From Bradyrhizobium aeschynomenes (GTDB taxonomy: Bacteria > Pseudomonadota > Alphaproteobacteria > Rhizobiales > Xanthobacteraceae): a stretch of 64,000 nt of DNA. Under the pieces are notes generated by a model, which was given only the letters and a program-made list of their open reading frames with translations, did no database searches and was not told the DNA's origin. Positions 18,893-27,480 of this stretch are shown piece by piece. The stretch spans positions 102,564-166,563 of the forward strand of contig NZ_JABFDM010000013.1 of NCBI RefSeq assembly GCF_013178945.1, read 5' to 3'. Every line of letters starts with the position of its first letter. Within the stretch, counting starts at the first letter, position 1. The translations under genes were made by a program, and so were the position numbers.

Positions 18893-19078
18893 TCAATCGA
18901 AACGCGCGAGCGGCTCATCGCGCTTACGCAACTCGTTCATGAGAGGCGCCAGCGGATCGGGCAAATGAGAGCCGTCAGGCGGCAGACTGCGCTGCAGCCG
19001 TTCGCCCACGGCGTCGCAGATCGACCGGCTGGTCTTGCGATCGAGCGCCTCGCTGAAATCGGCGGTGCGGCCAGTCAT
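18893..19078 (-). CDS. Small hypothetical protein (61 residues)
   Basis: Short frame starting MTGRTADFSEALDRKTSRS and ending LMNELRKRDEPLARFD, soluble and charged. Codon choice is like that of neighbouring genes. The DAVGERLQRSLPPD / LPDPLAPLMNELRKRDEP layout is reminiscent of short helical Bradyrhizobium proteins, but no named family is recognised. The region before ATG 19078 lacks a clear Shine-Dalgarno. It lies 67 nt upstream of the ABC-F gene on the same strand, so it could be its leader gene. Moderate confidence that it is translated. Confidence 0.5.
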   Translation of the reverse strand: MTGRTADFSEALDRKTSRSICDAVGERLQRSLPPDGSHLPDPLAPLMNELRKRDEPLARFD

Positions 19079-19185
19079 GACGGAGTTCCACGAGCAGTTG
19101 CAATACGATGTCGTATCAAGTCGTGGGCGGCCGATTTGTTTCCGGAGTGCTGCCGGAATGCGCCGGATTGAGTTGAAAATGCATG

Positions 19186-19217
19186 AAAAAAGCCCCGGCG
19201 TGGGGGAACGCCGGGGC
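19186..19217 (-). terminator. Rho-independent terminator of the small Gly/His/Trp-rich protein gene
   Basis: On the minus strand a perfect 10-bp stem (GCCCCGGCGT / ACGCCGGGGC, loop of 6) is followed by six U. It lies about 60 nt after the stop of the gene at 19279-19563. Confidence 0.88.
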
Positions 19218-19278
19218 GATGCGAGTTCGGAGCGGCGGGGGGCGGGTGCCGCGCCGAGGCTCGTATCAGAGGCTCAAA

Positions 19279-19563
19279 TCAGTAGCAGCGGTTGATCCAG
19301 CGCCAGCGCGGTCCCCACGGGGTCGGAACCACGCGGCGGACGTAGCAGCCGCCGTAGCCGTAGCTGTAGGCCGGGCCGCCGACGAAGAAGCGGGGGCCGT
19401 AGAACGGACGGTGCCAGCCGCCATGCCAGCCTCCGCCATGATGCCAGCCGCCACCATGATGCCAGCCGCCGCCATGCCATCCTGCCGATGCGGCGGTCGG
19501 GGCGAGGGCGGCTGTGCCCAGGGCAATTGCGGCCGCCGCGGTGAGGGAGAGTTTGCGCAACAT
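19279..19563 (-). CDS. Small secreted Gly/His/Trp-rich protein
   Basis: A 94-residue protein with a clear signal peptide (about 1-27, cleavage after AASA). The mature part begins with tandem Trp-His-Gly repeats (roughly five WHGGG/WHHGGG units). An aromatic Tyr/Pro-rich segment and a C terminus with two Cys follow (GGCYVRR, WINRCY). Similar small secreted proteins are frequent in Bradyrhizobium and have no agreed function; the His-rich part could bind metal, which is inference only. It stands alone with its own strong terminator and is divergent from ndk. Confidence 0.82.
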   Translation of the reverse strand: MLRKLSLTAAAAIALGTAALAPTAASAGWHGGGWHHGGGWHHGGGWHGGWHRPFYGPRFFVGGPAYSYGYGGCYVRRVVPTPWGPRWRWINRCY

Positions 19564-19778
19564 GATCGTCTCCTGGATGACAGCGCTGGTGGCGCCGAAA
19601 TTGTCCGACGGATGAGGCTGGGAGAAGGCGGCCAGCGGAAGGCGGCTGGTTCATCTTCGCCCGATACCGATCACCTTAAGTCACGGCAGCTGAACGCTGG
19701 TCGCACGGCGCCTTCAGACTATGTTCAGAATCGTGAAATTGTCGTAAGGCGTCGCGCCTCCGGCAGGGGCCCGGTCGC

Positions 19779-19807
19779 TTGCCGTCGGCCAATCGCGTCG
19801 ATATAAG
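19779..19807 (+). promoter_or_regulatory. Candidate ndk promoter
   Basis: TTGCCG (19779-19784) and TATAAG (19802-19807) are separated by exactly 17 nt and lie about 42 nt before the ndk start, a good fit to an alphaproteobacterial housekeeping promoter. Not tested against background frequency. Confidence 0.5.
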
Positions 19808-19848
19808 CCCGCAACTCACCCAAATCCCGCATCTCCAAGGACGATATC

Positions 19849-20271
19849 ATGGCGATTGAGCGCACCTTTTCCATCATCAAGCCCGACGCGACCGAGCGCA
19901 ATCTGACCGGCGCGATCAACGCGCTGATCGAGAAGGCCGGCCTGCGCATCGTGGCCCAGAAGCGGATCCGCATGACCCGCGATCAGGCCGAGACCTTCTA
20001 CGCCGTGCACAAGGCGCGGCCGTTCTTCGGTGAACTGGTCGACTTCATGATCTCCGGCCCTGTCGTGGTCCAGGTGCTGGAAGGCGAGGGCGCCATCCTG
20101 AAGTACCGTGACGTGATGGGCGCGACCGACCCGTCCAAGGCGGCCGATGGCACCATCCGCAAGGCGCACGCGAAGTCGATCGGCGAGAATTCCGTGCACG
20201 GCTCGGACGCGCCGGAGACCGCCGCGATCGAGATCGCGCAGTTCTTCGCCGGCAACGAGATCGTCGGCTGA
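19849..20271 (+). CDS. ndk: Nucleoside diphosphate kinase
   Basis: Cytoplasmic enzyme that transfers the gamma-phosphate of ATP to other NDPs, balancing NTP and dNTP pools. The 140-residue protein shows ERTFSIIKPDATERN at the start, FYAVHKARPFF in the middle and the active-site segment NSVHGSDAPETA with the phosphorylated His at about 117. Length and motifs are fully typical. It is transcribed alone or with the downstream TerC-family gene; a hairpin lies just after its stop. Confidence 0.97.
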   Translation: MAIERTFSIIKPDATERNLTGAINALIEKAGLRIVAQKRIRMTRDQAETFYAVHKARPFFGELVDFMISGPVVVQVLEGEGAILKYRDVMGATDPSKAADGTIRKAHAKSIGENSVHGSDAPETAAIEIAQFFAGNEIVG

Positions 20272-20280
20272 GCGGGGTTC

Positions 20281-20310
20281 GCTGCGGCGAGGCCTAAGCT
20301 TCGCCGCAGC
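20281..20310 (+). terminator. Perfect hairpin after ndk
   Basis: GCTGCGGCGA and TCGCCGCAGC form a perfect 10-bp stem with a 10-nt loop, 9 nt after the ndk stop. No U-tract follows, so termination is possible but not assured; it may also be an RNA-stabilising end or a pause site before the TerC-family gene. Confidence 0.5.
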
Positions 20311-20357
20311 ATCGCCCGCATGCGAAATCACGTCGAACGCATCTGAAAGGTCTGGCC

Positions 20358-21221
20358 GTGAACTGGCTATCGCAGCTTGCTGATCCCGCCACTTACGGCC
20401 ATTTGCTCGCTCAATTCGAAGCCGACCTGCACAGCCCGGGCTTCTGGCTCGCGCTCGGCAAGATCGTCTGGATCAACGTGCTGTTGTCGGGTGACAACGC
20501 GCTGGTGATCGCGCTCGCCTGCCGCGGCTTGCACGGCAAGCATCGCGTCTGGGGCATGGTGGCCGGCTCCGGCATCGCCGTTGCGCTGCGCATCGCTTTT
20601 ACCGGCATCGTCGCCACCCTGATGGCGCTGCCTTATCTGAAGCTGATCGGCGGTCTGGCGCTGCTGGTGATCGCTGCCAAGCTGCTGGTGCCCGAGGACG
20701 AGAACGACGACATCGCCGCCGGCACCACGCTGTGGCACGCGGTGCGCATCGTCGCGCTCGCCGACCTCGTGATGAGCCTCGACAACGTGATCGCGGTGGC
20801 AGCCGCCGCCAACGGCCAGGCCTCGCTGCTGATCATCGGCCTCGCCATGAGCATCCCGTTGATCATCGCGGGCGCCGCGCTGATCATGCTCGTGCTCGAC
20901 CGTTTTCCGCTCTTGGTCTGGCTCGGCGCCATGCTGCTCGGCTGGGTCGCCGGCGAGGTGATCGCGACCGATCCGGCCATCGAGCCGATGCTGCACCATC
21001 TCCTCGACGGCACCGTGGTCATCAACATCGAGGCAGCCTCGGGCCTGTTCGCGGGCAAGACTCATCTCTCCAGCCATGTCGACGTCATGGAGACGCTGAT
21101 GTCGCTGCTCGGCGCCGCGGTCGTGCTGGTCGCCGGCTCGATTTGGCGCCGTCGCGCCCTGGAGCACCAGGCCAAGGACGAACTCGAGGCGGTGCCCGCG
21201 CGCGGCGTCAACCTGCCGTAG
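20358..21221 (+). CDS. TerC family integral membrane protein (YjbE type)
   Basis: Polytopic inner-membrane protein of 287 residues. The TerC family is linked to metal-ion export (for example manganese or calcium loading during protein secretion) and to tellurite resistance loci. Two conserved family elements are visible: LLSGDNALVIALACRGL (about 46-62) and the matching MSLDNVIAVAAAANG (about 136-150), each with the acidic residue expected to line the ion path. Around seven to eight hydrophobic helices can be counted. A periplasmic-looking insert of about 40 residues (around 210-250) precedes the last helix. GTG at 20358 follows AAAGGT. The substrate is not known from sequence. No yybP-ykoY-type riboswitch fits in the 86-nt gap before it. 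Confidence 0.88.
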   Translation: MNWLSQLADPATYGHLLAQFEADLHSPGFWLALGKIVWINVLLSGDNALVIALACRGLHGKHRVWGMVAGSGIAVALRIAFTGIVATLMALPYLKLIGGLALLVIAAKLLVPEDENDDIAAGTTLWHAVRIVALADLVMSLDNVIAVAAAANGQASLLIIGLAMSIPLIIAGAALIMLVLDRFPLLVWLGAMLLGWVAGEVIATDPAIEPMLHHLLDGTVVINIEAASGLFAGKTHLSSHVDVMETLMSLLGAAVVLVAGSIWRRRALEHQAKDELEAVPARGVNLP

Positions 21222-21642
21222 CTGATCCGCCGCGGTTCAGACTTCTCACGCGCCATCGATCGCGGCCGCTCGTCACATGAGCGGTCCGCCCGATCCGCGT
21301 CTCGATCGGCCTAAGCGCCGGTCGTGATGATCGAGCCGAGTGATGGCCGCGAAGCGCTGCCGTCAGCCGAACCCGGTACCAGCTCTCGGATATCTCGCGG
21401 ATTGCGCGGCCCCAATTGCCCGATTATGGAGGGCTGAGCCGTCGCTCTCTCGCGGCCGGACCTGTGCGTGCCGCATCTTTCCCGATGTCGATACGGCTGC
21501 GGCAAGGTGCCGCGCTGCGGGCAAATACCGTAGGGTCGGTTATCAGCTCCTCGTAGTCTTGAACCACAATGTGCCGCGGCGACACCACCACGTCGTACTC
21601 ATTCCTCGCTGCTGATTTGCATGCCTTGAACCGGACTTGATA
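21222..21642. other. Intergenic region before the globin gene
   Basis: A 421-base gap on the plus strand after the TerC-family gene. Open frames here do not look protein-like. No regulator site (for example an FNR/FixK-type TTGAT-N4-ATCAA palindrome) was recognised upstream of the globin gene. Confidence 0.45.
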
Positions 21643-22065
21643 ATGTTGACTGCAGAGGAGATCGGTCACGTCAGATCGTCGTTCGACATGGTGTTTGCCA
21701 ATGCTTCGGACATGACGACGACGTTTTACAACCGTGTTTTCGAGCTCGCCCCGGAATGCCGCCCGATGTTTCGCGACGATATGGACGTGCTCAAGCGGGA
21801 CTTCATCGCAACGCTGGCCGTGCTCGTCGGCAGTCTCGACCAGATGACGGGATTGATGTCGAGCACCGACATTCTCGGCCGCAACCATGCGCGCTACGGC
21901 GTCAAGCCGGAGCATTATCCCGTGGTCGGCGAAGCGCTGTTGTGGACGCTGGCCAGGGGGCTTGGCCCGCAATGGAGCGACGAGGTGGAGCAGGCCTGGC
22001 GCAAGGTCTACGGCATCATCGCGCAACGCATGATCGCGATCTCTGCGCGGGCGCCGCGGCCCTGA
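21643..22065 (+). CDS. Single-domain bacterial globin
   Basis: A 140-residue haem protein of the flavohaemoglobin-like single-domain globin class, expected to bind O2 or NO in the cytoplasm. Visible features: TTTFYNRVFELAPECRPMF (B-C region), FIATLAVLVGSLDQM (E helix), then NHARYGVKPEHYPVVGEALLW with the proximal haem His in EHYPVV (F8) and the GEALL signature. No reductase domain follows. ATG 21643 is used; an in-frame TTG two codons upstream is possible. A role in NO detoxification or oxygen handling is inferred from the family. Confidence 0.87.
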   Translation: MLTAEEIGHVRSSFDMVFANASDMTTTFYNRVFELAPECRPMFRDDMDVLKRDFIATLAVLVGSLDQMTGLMSSTDILGRNHARYGVKPEHYPVVGEALLWTLARGLGPQWSDEVEQAWRKVYGIIAQRMIAISARAPRP

Positions 22066-22158
22066 TCCCGCTCAAGCGAGCAGAAACGCTCGCGGGGACC
22101 GCCTCGCGATTCCTGCCGTGTCGTGCAGATCGTTGGCGAACGCCTCGAACATGGCCGC

Positions 22159-23658
22159 TCAGTTCAGCACTACAGAGCCCGAGCGCCCGACCAGCCGCGC
22201 GAGCTGCTTGAAGCGGCCGCCGACGCGGTCGGCGACGAGGTCGACCAGATGATGCTCGAACACCAGCATCAGCTTGCGGTCCTGGGTGCGGAAATGGGTG
22301 GCGGGCAGCACCCCCGGCCGCGCGGCCGAGATCAGATGCGCGACGCGGAAGGCGGTGCCGAGCAGACGCGCGCGATCGATTTGGGCCGGGCTCAGCTGCT
22401 CGGTGAGGGCAGGCGCCGCGGCCTCGTCGCCCAGGCCCTCGTAGCGAAAGAACACCGACAGCGCCGCGAAGATGCGGCCCTCATGGCTGATCGAGCCGAA
22501 ATTGCCGTTGAGGATGATGCCATAGGTCTGCTCGCCGCGATGATCCGGATGCATCCGCCAGCCAATGTCGGACATCAGGCAGGCGGCATGGCGCAGCCTT
22601 CGCTCCTCCTCGGTCTCGCGGATATGAACCACGCGGAACAGCCGGTCGGTCCAGTCGATCAGCTCGCGCGCATGCTGGGCGGAGCGCGACAGCAACTCGT
22701 TCAGCCCTTGCGCTGCAGAGAGCAGGCCGTCCTTGGCGCGCTCGGGATCGGGAAGCTTGGAGTACAGCAGGCCCTCGCGCACGCCGAAGGTCGAGAACAC
22801 CACGGTGGTCGGCTTGGCAACGCGGATGATGTGCTCGAGCACGAGCGCGGCATAGGCGAGCAGGGGGCGCCGGGCTTCGGCGATCGCCTCGATGTCGGCC
22901 AGCATGTCGGCGGCGACGAGCCGGCGCAGGCGGCGCACGAAGGCAAGGGCATCGGTCGCGGGGATCGCATAGCCGTGCATGACGCCGAGCGGATAGCCGC
23001 TCTGGATAATGTGAATGCGGGCTAGCGCGCGCCAGGTCCCACCCACGGCGTAGAAGGTGCGGCCCTCGCCGGCCAGCAGTTGCGGCAAATCGGTCAGCGC
23101 CTCGCTGGCGATTCGCTGCGCTTTCTTCAGCGACTTCTCCGCCAGATCCTGCAGCGCCAGGCTGCCGAGCGGCAGGGTGACGCCGCTGCGCACCTGGTGG
23201 CCGCGTACGTCGATCAGCTCCAGCGAGCCGCCGCCGAGATCGCCGACGATGCCGTCGGGCTTATGAATGCCGGAGATGACGCCGAGCGCCGAATAGCGGG
23301 CTTCCTCGGGCCCGGTGAGGATCTGGATCGGCGCGCCGCAGATCTTCTCCGCCTTGGCGATGAAGTCGGGGCCGTTCGAGGCATCGCGGCAGGCGGCTGT
23401 CGCGATGGCGTAGACGCTGCCGACCTGCTGCACCTTGCACAGCGCGCGGAAACGCTTCAGCGCGGTCAGCGCCTTGTCGACGGCATCGGTCGCCAGCAGG
23501 CCCGTCGTCTGGACCTCGCGGCCCAGCCCGCACAGCGCCTTCTCGTTGAACACGGTGACGAGGCTGCGCTCCATCGCCTGGTAGACGACGAGGCGGACCG
23601 AGTTCGAGCCGATGTCGATGACGCCAACGCTGGCCGCCTGGGCAGCGGGCCGTCTCAC
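22159..23658 (-). CDS. ppx: Exopolyphosphatase / GppA family phosphatase
   Basis: ASKHA-fold phosphatase that hydrolyses terminal phosphates of polyphosphate and/or pppGpp. The 499-residue protein shows VIDIGSNSVRLVVY (phosphate 1 loop), GPEEARYSALGV, and VGDLGGGSLELI (phosphate 2 loop). An HD-like C-terminal domain (about 300-499) contains RHAACLMSDIGWRMHPDHRG. It lies 27 nt after ppk on the same strand; the pair makes and breaks polyphosphate, which may act in phosphate storage and stress response. Confidence 0.93.
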   Translation of the reverse strand: MRRPAAQAASVGVIDIGSNSVRLVVYQAMERSLVTVFNEKALCGLGREVQTTGLLATDAVDKALTALKRFRALCKVQQVGSVYAIATAACRDASNGPDFIAKAEKICGAPIQILTGPEEARYSALGVISGIHKPDGIVGDLGGGSLELIDVRGHQVRSGVTLPLGSLALQDLAEKSLKKAQRIASEALTDLPQLLAGEGRTFYAVGGTWRALARIHIIQSGYPLGVMHGYAIPATDALAFVRRLRRLVAADMLADIEAIAEARRPLLAYAALVLEHIIRVAKPTTVVFSTFGVREGLLYSKLPDPERAKDGLLSAAQGLNELLSRSAQHARELIDWTDRLFRVVHIRETEEERRLRHAACLMSDIGWRMHPDHRGEQTYGIILNGNFGSISHEGRIFAALSVFFRYEGLGDEAAAPALTEQLSPAQIDRARLLGTAFRVAHLISAARPGVLPATHFRTQDRKLMLVFEHHLVDLVADRVGGRFKQLARLVGRSGSVVLN

Positions 23659-23685
23659 CGCGGCGTCCTCCGACGAGCGTCGCCG

Positions 23686-25881
23686 CTACGAAGAGTTGCG
23701 TTCGTTCCGGCGCGTGAGCCGGCGCGGCGATGATTCCTTGAGCGACTTTCCACGGCCGGACAGACTCGGATTCGTCATGAAGTAATTGTGCAGGTTGAAC
23801 GGCTCCTCGCCCTTCGCGGCCTTCATACGCGTTGACGACCCATCCGGCAACAATTGCCAGCTCTGCTCGGTATCCTTCAGATTGGCGACCATGATCTGCT
23901 CCAGAACCTGCTGATGAACAGTCGGGTTCTGCAGCGGGCACAGCACCTCGACGCGGCGGTCGAGATTGCGCGGCATCATGTCGGCCGAGGAGATGTAGAC
24001 GGCGGCCTTGGCGCTCGGCAGGCCCTGACCCATACCAAAGCAGTAGATGCGGCCGTGCTCGAGGAAGCGGCCGATCACCGATTTGACTCGGATGTTGTCC
24101 GAGAGGCCGGGAATGCCCGGACGCAGGCAGCAGATGCCGCGCACGATCAGCTCGATCGACACGCCGGCCTGCGAGGCCTCGTACAGCGCGTCGATGATGT
24201 CGGGATCGACCAGCGAATTCATCTTCATCCAGATCACGGCCGGCTTGCCCTGGCGGGCGAAGCTGGTCTCGCCCTGGATGTGCTCGATCATGCGCTTGCG
24301 AAGCGTGAGCGGTGACACCGCCATCTTCTCGATGTCGATCGGCTCGGCATAGCCGGTGATGTAGTTGAACACGCGCGTGACGTCGCGGCCGATCACCGGG
24401 TCCGACGTGAAGTAGGACAGGTCGGTGTAGATGCGTGCCGTCACCGGGTGATAGTTGCCGGTGCCGGTGTGCACATAGGTCGTGAGGCTTCCGCCCTCGC
24501 GGCGCACGACCATCGACAGCTTGGCATGCGTCTTCAGCTCCAGGAATCCGTAGACGACCTGCACGCCGGCGCGCTCCAGATCGCGAGCCCAGCGGATATT
24601 GGCCTCCTCGTCGAACCGCGCCTTGAGCTCGACCAGCGCGGTCACGGACTTGCCGGCCTCGGCGGCTTCCACCAGCGTGCGCACGATCGGCGAGTTGTTG
24701 GAGGTGCGGTACAGCGTCTGCTTGATCGCCACCACATCGGGATCGCGCGCCGCCTGCTGCAGGAACTGCACGACGACGTCGAACGATTCATACGGATGGT
24801 GGACGATGAGGTCCTTCTGCCGGATGGCGGCGAAGATGTCGCCGCCATGGTCACGGACGCGCTCCGGATGGCGCGGCACGTAGGGCGCGAATTCGAGGTC
24901 GGGACGGTCGACCCGCGTCAGCTGCGACAGCTCGTTCATCGCCAGCACGCCGTCGACGACGAACACCTCGTCGTCGGTCGTGGACAGCGCATTCTGCACG
25001 AAACGGCGCAGCTCCTCCGGCATGTTGGCCTCGATCTCGAGCCGGATCACCGAGCCGCGGCGGCGCCGCTTCAGTGCCGTCTCGAACAGCCGCACCAGGT
25101 CCTCGGCCTCTTCCTCGATTTCGATCTCGCTGTCGCGGATGATGCGGAAGGCGCCCTGGCCCTTGACGGTATAGCCCGGGAACAGCCGGCCGATGAACAG
25201 GCCGGTGGCCTGCTCCAGCGTGATCAGGCGGATCGCGCCGTCCTTGGCGCCGGGGAAGCGGATGAAGCGGTCGATCTTGCCGGGCATGCGGATCAGCGCA
25301 TTCATCGGCCGACCGTCGGCGGTGCGCGTCAGCTGCAGCGCGACGGTGAAGCCGAGGCTCGGGATGAACGGGAACGGATGCGCCGGATCGATCGCGAGCG
25401 GCGTCAGCAGCGGGAAGATGTTGGCGAGGAAATGGTCCTCGATCCAGGCCCGCTCGCTCTTGCTGACGTCCTGGCCGTCGACCAGCACGATGCCGAGTTC
25501 GGCGAGAAATTTGCGCAGGTCGCGCCAGATCGCCTGCTGGTCGATGGCGAGCTGGGAGACGGTCTCGTTGATCAGCTTCAGCTGCTCGGTCGGCGTCAGC
25601 CCGTCCGGGCTGCGCTCGGCGATGCCCTCGCGCACCTGGGCGCGGATGCCGGCGACGCGGACCATGAAGAATTCATCGAGATTGTTGGCGGAAATCGACA
25701 GGAAGCGCACCCGCTCCAGCGCCGGATGGCGCGGATTGACCGACTCCTCGAGCACGCGGCGGTTGAAATGCAGCCAGGACAGCTCCCGATTGATGAAGCG
25801 CTCGGGACTCGACGCGATCTGCAGCGGCGCCGCCACAGCCGGCTCTTTCGAAACGATCTCAGAAACTTGTTCGGTATCCAT
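23686..25881 (-). CDS. ppk: Polyphosphate kinase 1
   Basis: Membrane-associated enzyme that polymerises the gamma-phosphate of ATP into polyphosphate. The 731-residue protein has the four-domain PPK1 layout. It starts with FINRELSWLHFNRRVLEES and continues to AIKQTLYRTSNNSPIV. ELKTHAKLSMVVRREGG contains the autophosphorylated His of the first catalytic HKD-like half. The second half ends with SADMMPRNLDRRVEVL. Length is normal. Start ATG 25881 begins MDTEQVSEIV, a short lead before the conserved domain. It forms a two-gene unit with ppx. hdaA lies upstream on the same strand, separated by 150 nt. Confidence 0.95.
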   Translation of the reverse strand: MDTEQVSEIVSKEPAVAAPLQIASSPERFINRELSWLHFNRRVLEESVNPRHPALERVRFLSISANNLDEFFMVRVAGIRAQVREGIAERSPDGLTPTEQLKLINETVSQLAIDQQAIWRDLRKFLAELGIVLVDGQDVSKSERAWIEDHFLANIFPLLTPLAIDPAHPFPFIPSLGFTVALQLTRTADGRPMNALIRMPGKIDRFIRFPGAKDGAIRLITLEQATGLFIGRLFPGYTVKGQGAFRIIRDSEIEIEEEAEDLVRLFETALKRRRRGSVIRLEIEANMPEELRRFVQNALSTTDDEVFVVDGVLAMNELSQLTRVDRPDLEFAPYVPRHPERVRDHGGDIFAAIRQKDLIVHHPYESFDVVVQFLQQAARDPDVVAIKQTLYRTSNNSPIVRTLVEAAEAGKSVTALVELKARFDEEANIRWARDLERAGVQVVYGFLELKTHAKLSMVVRREGGSLTTYVHTGTGNYHPVTARIYTDLSYFTSDPVIGRDVTRVFNYITGYAEPIDIEKMAVSPLTLRKRMIEHIQGETSFARQGKPAVIWMKMNSLVDPDIIDALYEASQAGVSIELIVRGICCLRPGIPGLSDNIRVKSVIGRFLEHGRIYCFGMGQGLPSAKAAVYISSADMMPRNLDRRVEVLCPLQNPTVHQQVLEQIMVANLKDTEQSWQLLPDGSSTRMKAAKGEEPFNLHNYFMTNPSLSGRGKSLKESSPRRLTRRNERNSS

Positions 25882-26031
25882 CAGAAATTCGATCCATATC
25901 CGATCACGGCATCAAATCAGGGCGCTCACCCTCGACCGTAGCCCACTCTGGGTGACCAGGGGATGACGTTCCCGGCACCATTGAGGTTCCCCGGCGGACC
26001 GGCGTCAAGATGGCCGCAAGATGGCCGCCCG

Positions 26032-26772
26032 TCACACCGGGCGCAGCAGTTCGGCGGCCAGTGCGCGGGTGACCGGTCGGCCGAGCCTCAACGACTCATT
26101 GTCCAGCAGCGCGATGGTCTCGCGGGCTGCGGCGTAGGATCGCTCGATCCGGGTGGCGAGGTAGCTGACGACCGTTTCGTCGATCGCCAGTTGCCGGTCC
26201 GCGGCCAGCTTGACGATCAGGGCGCGGAACAGCTGGTCGTCCGGTGGCAACAGCGTGACCACGGGAACGGCGCGCAGCCGCGATCTCAGATCGGCGAGCC
26301 CGATCGGCAGCGCCGCCGGCGCCTCCCGCGCGGTGACCAGGATGTAGGCCTCGTCCTGACGCGCCAGGTTCAGCAGGTGGAACAGCGCCCGCTCGTCGAG
26401 ATCGGTCGCCGTCAGATCCTCCAGCACCAGGGCCCCCGTGGCGAGCGCCCCGGGCACGGTGCTCGCCTCCAGCGCATGCGCCGACAGCGAGCGGGCGCCG
26501 GAGCGCTCGGCCCAGATCGCCGCCAGATGACTTTTGCCCGAGCCGTCGGGGCCGACGAGGAACATGGTCCGCGCGGGCCATTCCGGCCAGGCATCGACCA
26601 GCGCGAGCCCCGCCGCATTGCCCGGCCCCTCGAAGAAATTGTCCCGCGTCAGGCTCTCCGCATGCGGCAGCGCGAGCGCCAATTGACGAGGGGGGATATG
26701 GCCGGCCAAGGTTGACGTGCTCCGTGTCGTGTCGTCGGCGGGGGCGGTACAGGGCCTGCCTGGCGGGCTCAT
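26032..26772 (-). CDS. hdaA: DnaA-related regulatory inactivator HdaA
   Basis: AAA+ protein related to DnaA that, with the sliding clamp, stimulates ATP hydrolysis by DnaA and so prevents over-initiation in alphaproteobacteria. The 246-residue protein starts near PPRQLALALPHAESLTRDNF. This includes a QLALALP segment resembling the clamp-binding motif of Hda (QL[SP]LP). Walker A is GPDGSGKSH (74-82), and a Walker B-like ALVLEDL follows. The frame is open to 27075 but that stretch runs inside pgsA. ATG 26772 overlaps the pgsA stop as ATGA. There is no DNA-binding DnaA domain IV, which separates it from DnaA. Confidence 0.9.
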   Translation of the reverse strand: MSPPGRPCTAPADDTTRSTSTLAGHIPPRQLALALPHAESLTRDNFFEGPGNAAGLALVDAWPEWPARTMFLVGPDGSGKSHLAAIWAERSGARSLSAHALEASTVPGALATGALVLEDLTATDLDERALFHLLNLARQDEAYILVTAREAPAALPIGLADLRSRLRAVPVVTLLPPDDQLFRALIVKLAADRQLAIDETVVSYLATRIERSYAAARETIALLDNESLRLGRPVTRALAAELLRPV

Positions 26773-27323
26773 CGCACTTCGATCGTGTTCATGTGGCGCA
26801 CCCATTCGACGAGATACAGCCCGACCGATACGAGGGTAAAGACCGTCACGAGCACCATCAGCACGACATCGTAGGGCTTGGGCTCGAAGCCGAACGCGAG
26901 CGCGGCCAGCACCAGCCCTGCGAATCCGACCTGCGCCGCGGTATTCAGCTTCGAGACCATCAATGGCTTCATTGCGACGGGCCGGTCGAACAGCCAGGAG
27001 ACGATCACGGCAGCGACGATCATGATGTCGCGCGACACCACCAGGATCACGATCCAGCGCGGGATGGCCCCCCAAATGCCGAGGGTGACGAATATCGACA
27101 CCAGCAGGGCCTTGTCGGCGAGCGGGTCGAGCAGGGCGCCGAGCTCGGAGCGCAGATTGAAGCGCTTGGCCAGAAAACCGTCCACCGCGTCGCTCACGCC
27201 CGCGACGACGAACACCATGAATGCGACTTCCATCTCGCCGGCCGCGATCGCCCAGACGACGATCGGAACCAGCAGGATTCGGCCGAGTGTAATGAGATTG
27301 GGGATAGAGTGGGGAATGGTCAC
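26769..27323 (-). CDS. pgsA: CDP-diacylglycerol-glycerol-3-phosphate 3-phosphatidyltransferase
   Basis: Inner-membrane CDP-alcohol phosphatidyltransferase that makes phosphatidylglycerol phosphate, the first committed step of anionic phospholipid synthesis. The 184-residue protein begins TIPHSIPNLITLGRILLVPI. It carries the family signature D-G-x2-A-R-x8-G-x3-D-x3-D in slightly varied form: SDAVDGFLAKRFNLRSELGALLDPLADK. The expected Asp residues are present. Four to five more hydrophobic helices follow. The frame is open upstream to 27506, but GTG 27323 gives the normal length and leaves a 157-nt divergent gap to purM. Its stop overlaps the hdaA start. Confidence 0.88.
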   Translation of the reverse strand: MTIPHSIPNLITLGRILLVPIVVWAIAAGEMEVAFMVFVVAGVSDAVDGFLAKRFNLRSELGALLDPLADKALLVSIFVTLGIWGAIPRWIVILVVSRDIMIVAAVIVSWLFDRPVAMKPLMVSKLNTAAQVGFAGLVLAALAFGFEPKPYDVVLMVLVTVFTLVSVGLYLVEWVRHMNTIEVR

Positions 27324-27378
27324 GCAGAACGTCCCGACGACAACTCGATCAAAATCCAACCCGATTCCGAAGCGGGGC

Positions 27379-27393
27379 GAACCGGTCCGGTTC
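27379..27393. promoter_or_regulatory. Perfect inverted repeat between pgsA and purM
   Basis: GAACCGG-T-CCGGTTC, a 7-1-7 perfect inverted repeat, sits in the 157-nt divergent gap between pgsA (minus) and purM (plus). It could be an operator for either side. The regulator is unknown, and chance in GC-rich DNA cannot be excluded. Confidence 0.4.
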
Positions 27394-27480
27394 CTAGATA
27401 GTATGGGGACGAGCCCCTTGCGAGCCATTGCGCGCGGCCGGATTCCGACGTAACCAGCGGCCAGATTAGGGGTTTTGACC

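Noticed and set aside
20272..20357. yybP-ykoY manganese riboswitch before the TerC-family gene
   Set aside because: The gap is only 86 nt and is dominated by a simple perfect hairpin; the riboswitch consensus loops are not visible.
26773..27075. Upstream extension of hdaA
   Set aside because: Lies wholly inside pgsA; ATG 26772 with ATGA overlap and family alignment gives the normal N terminus.
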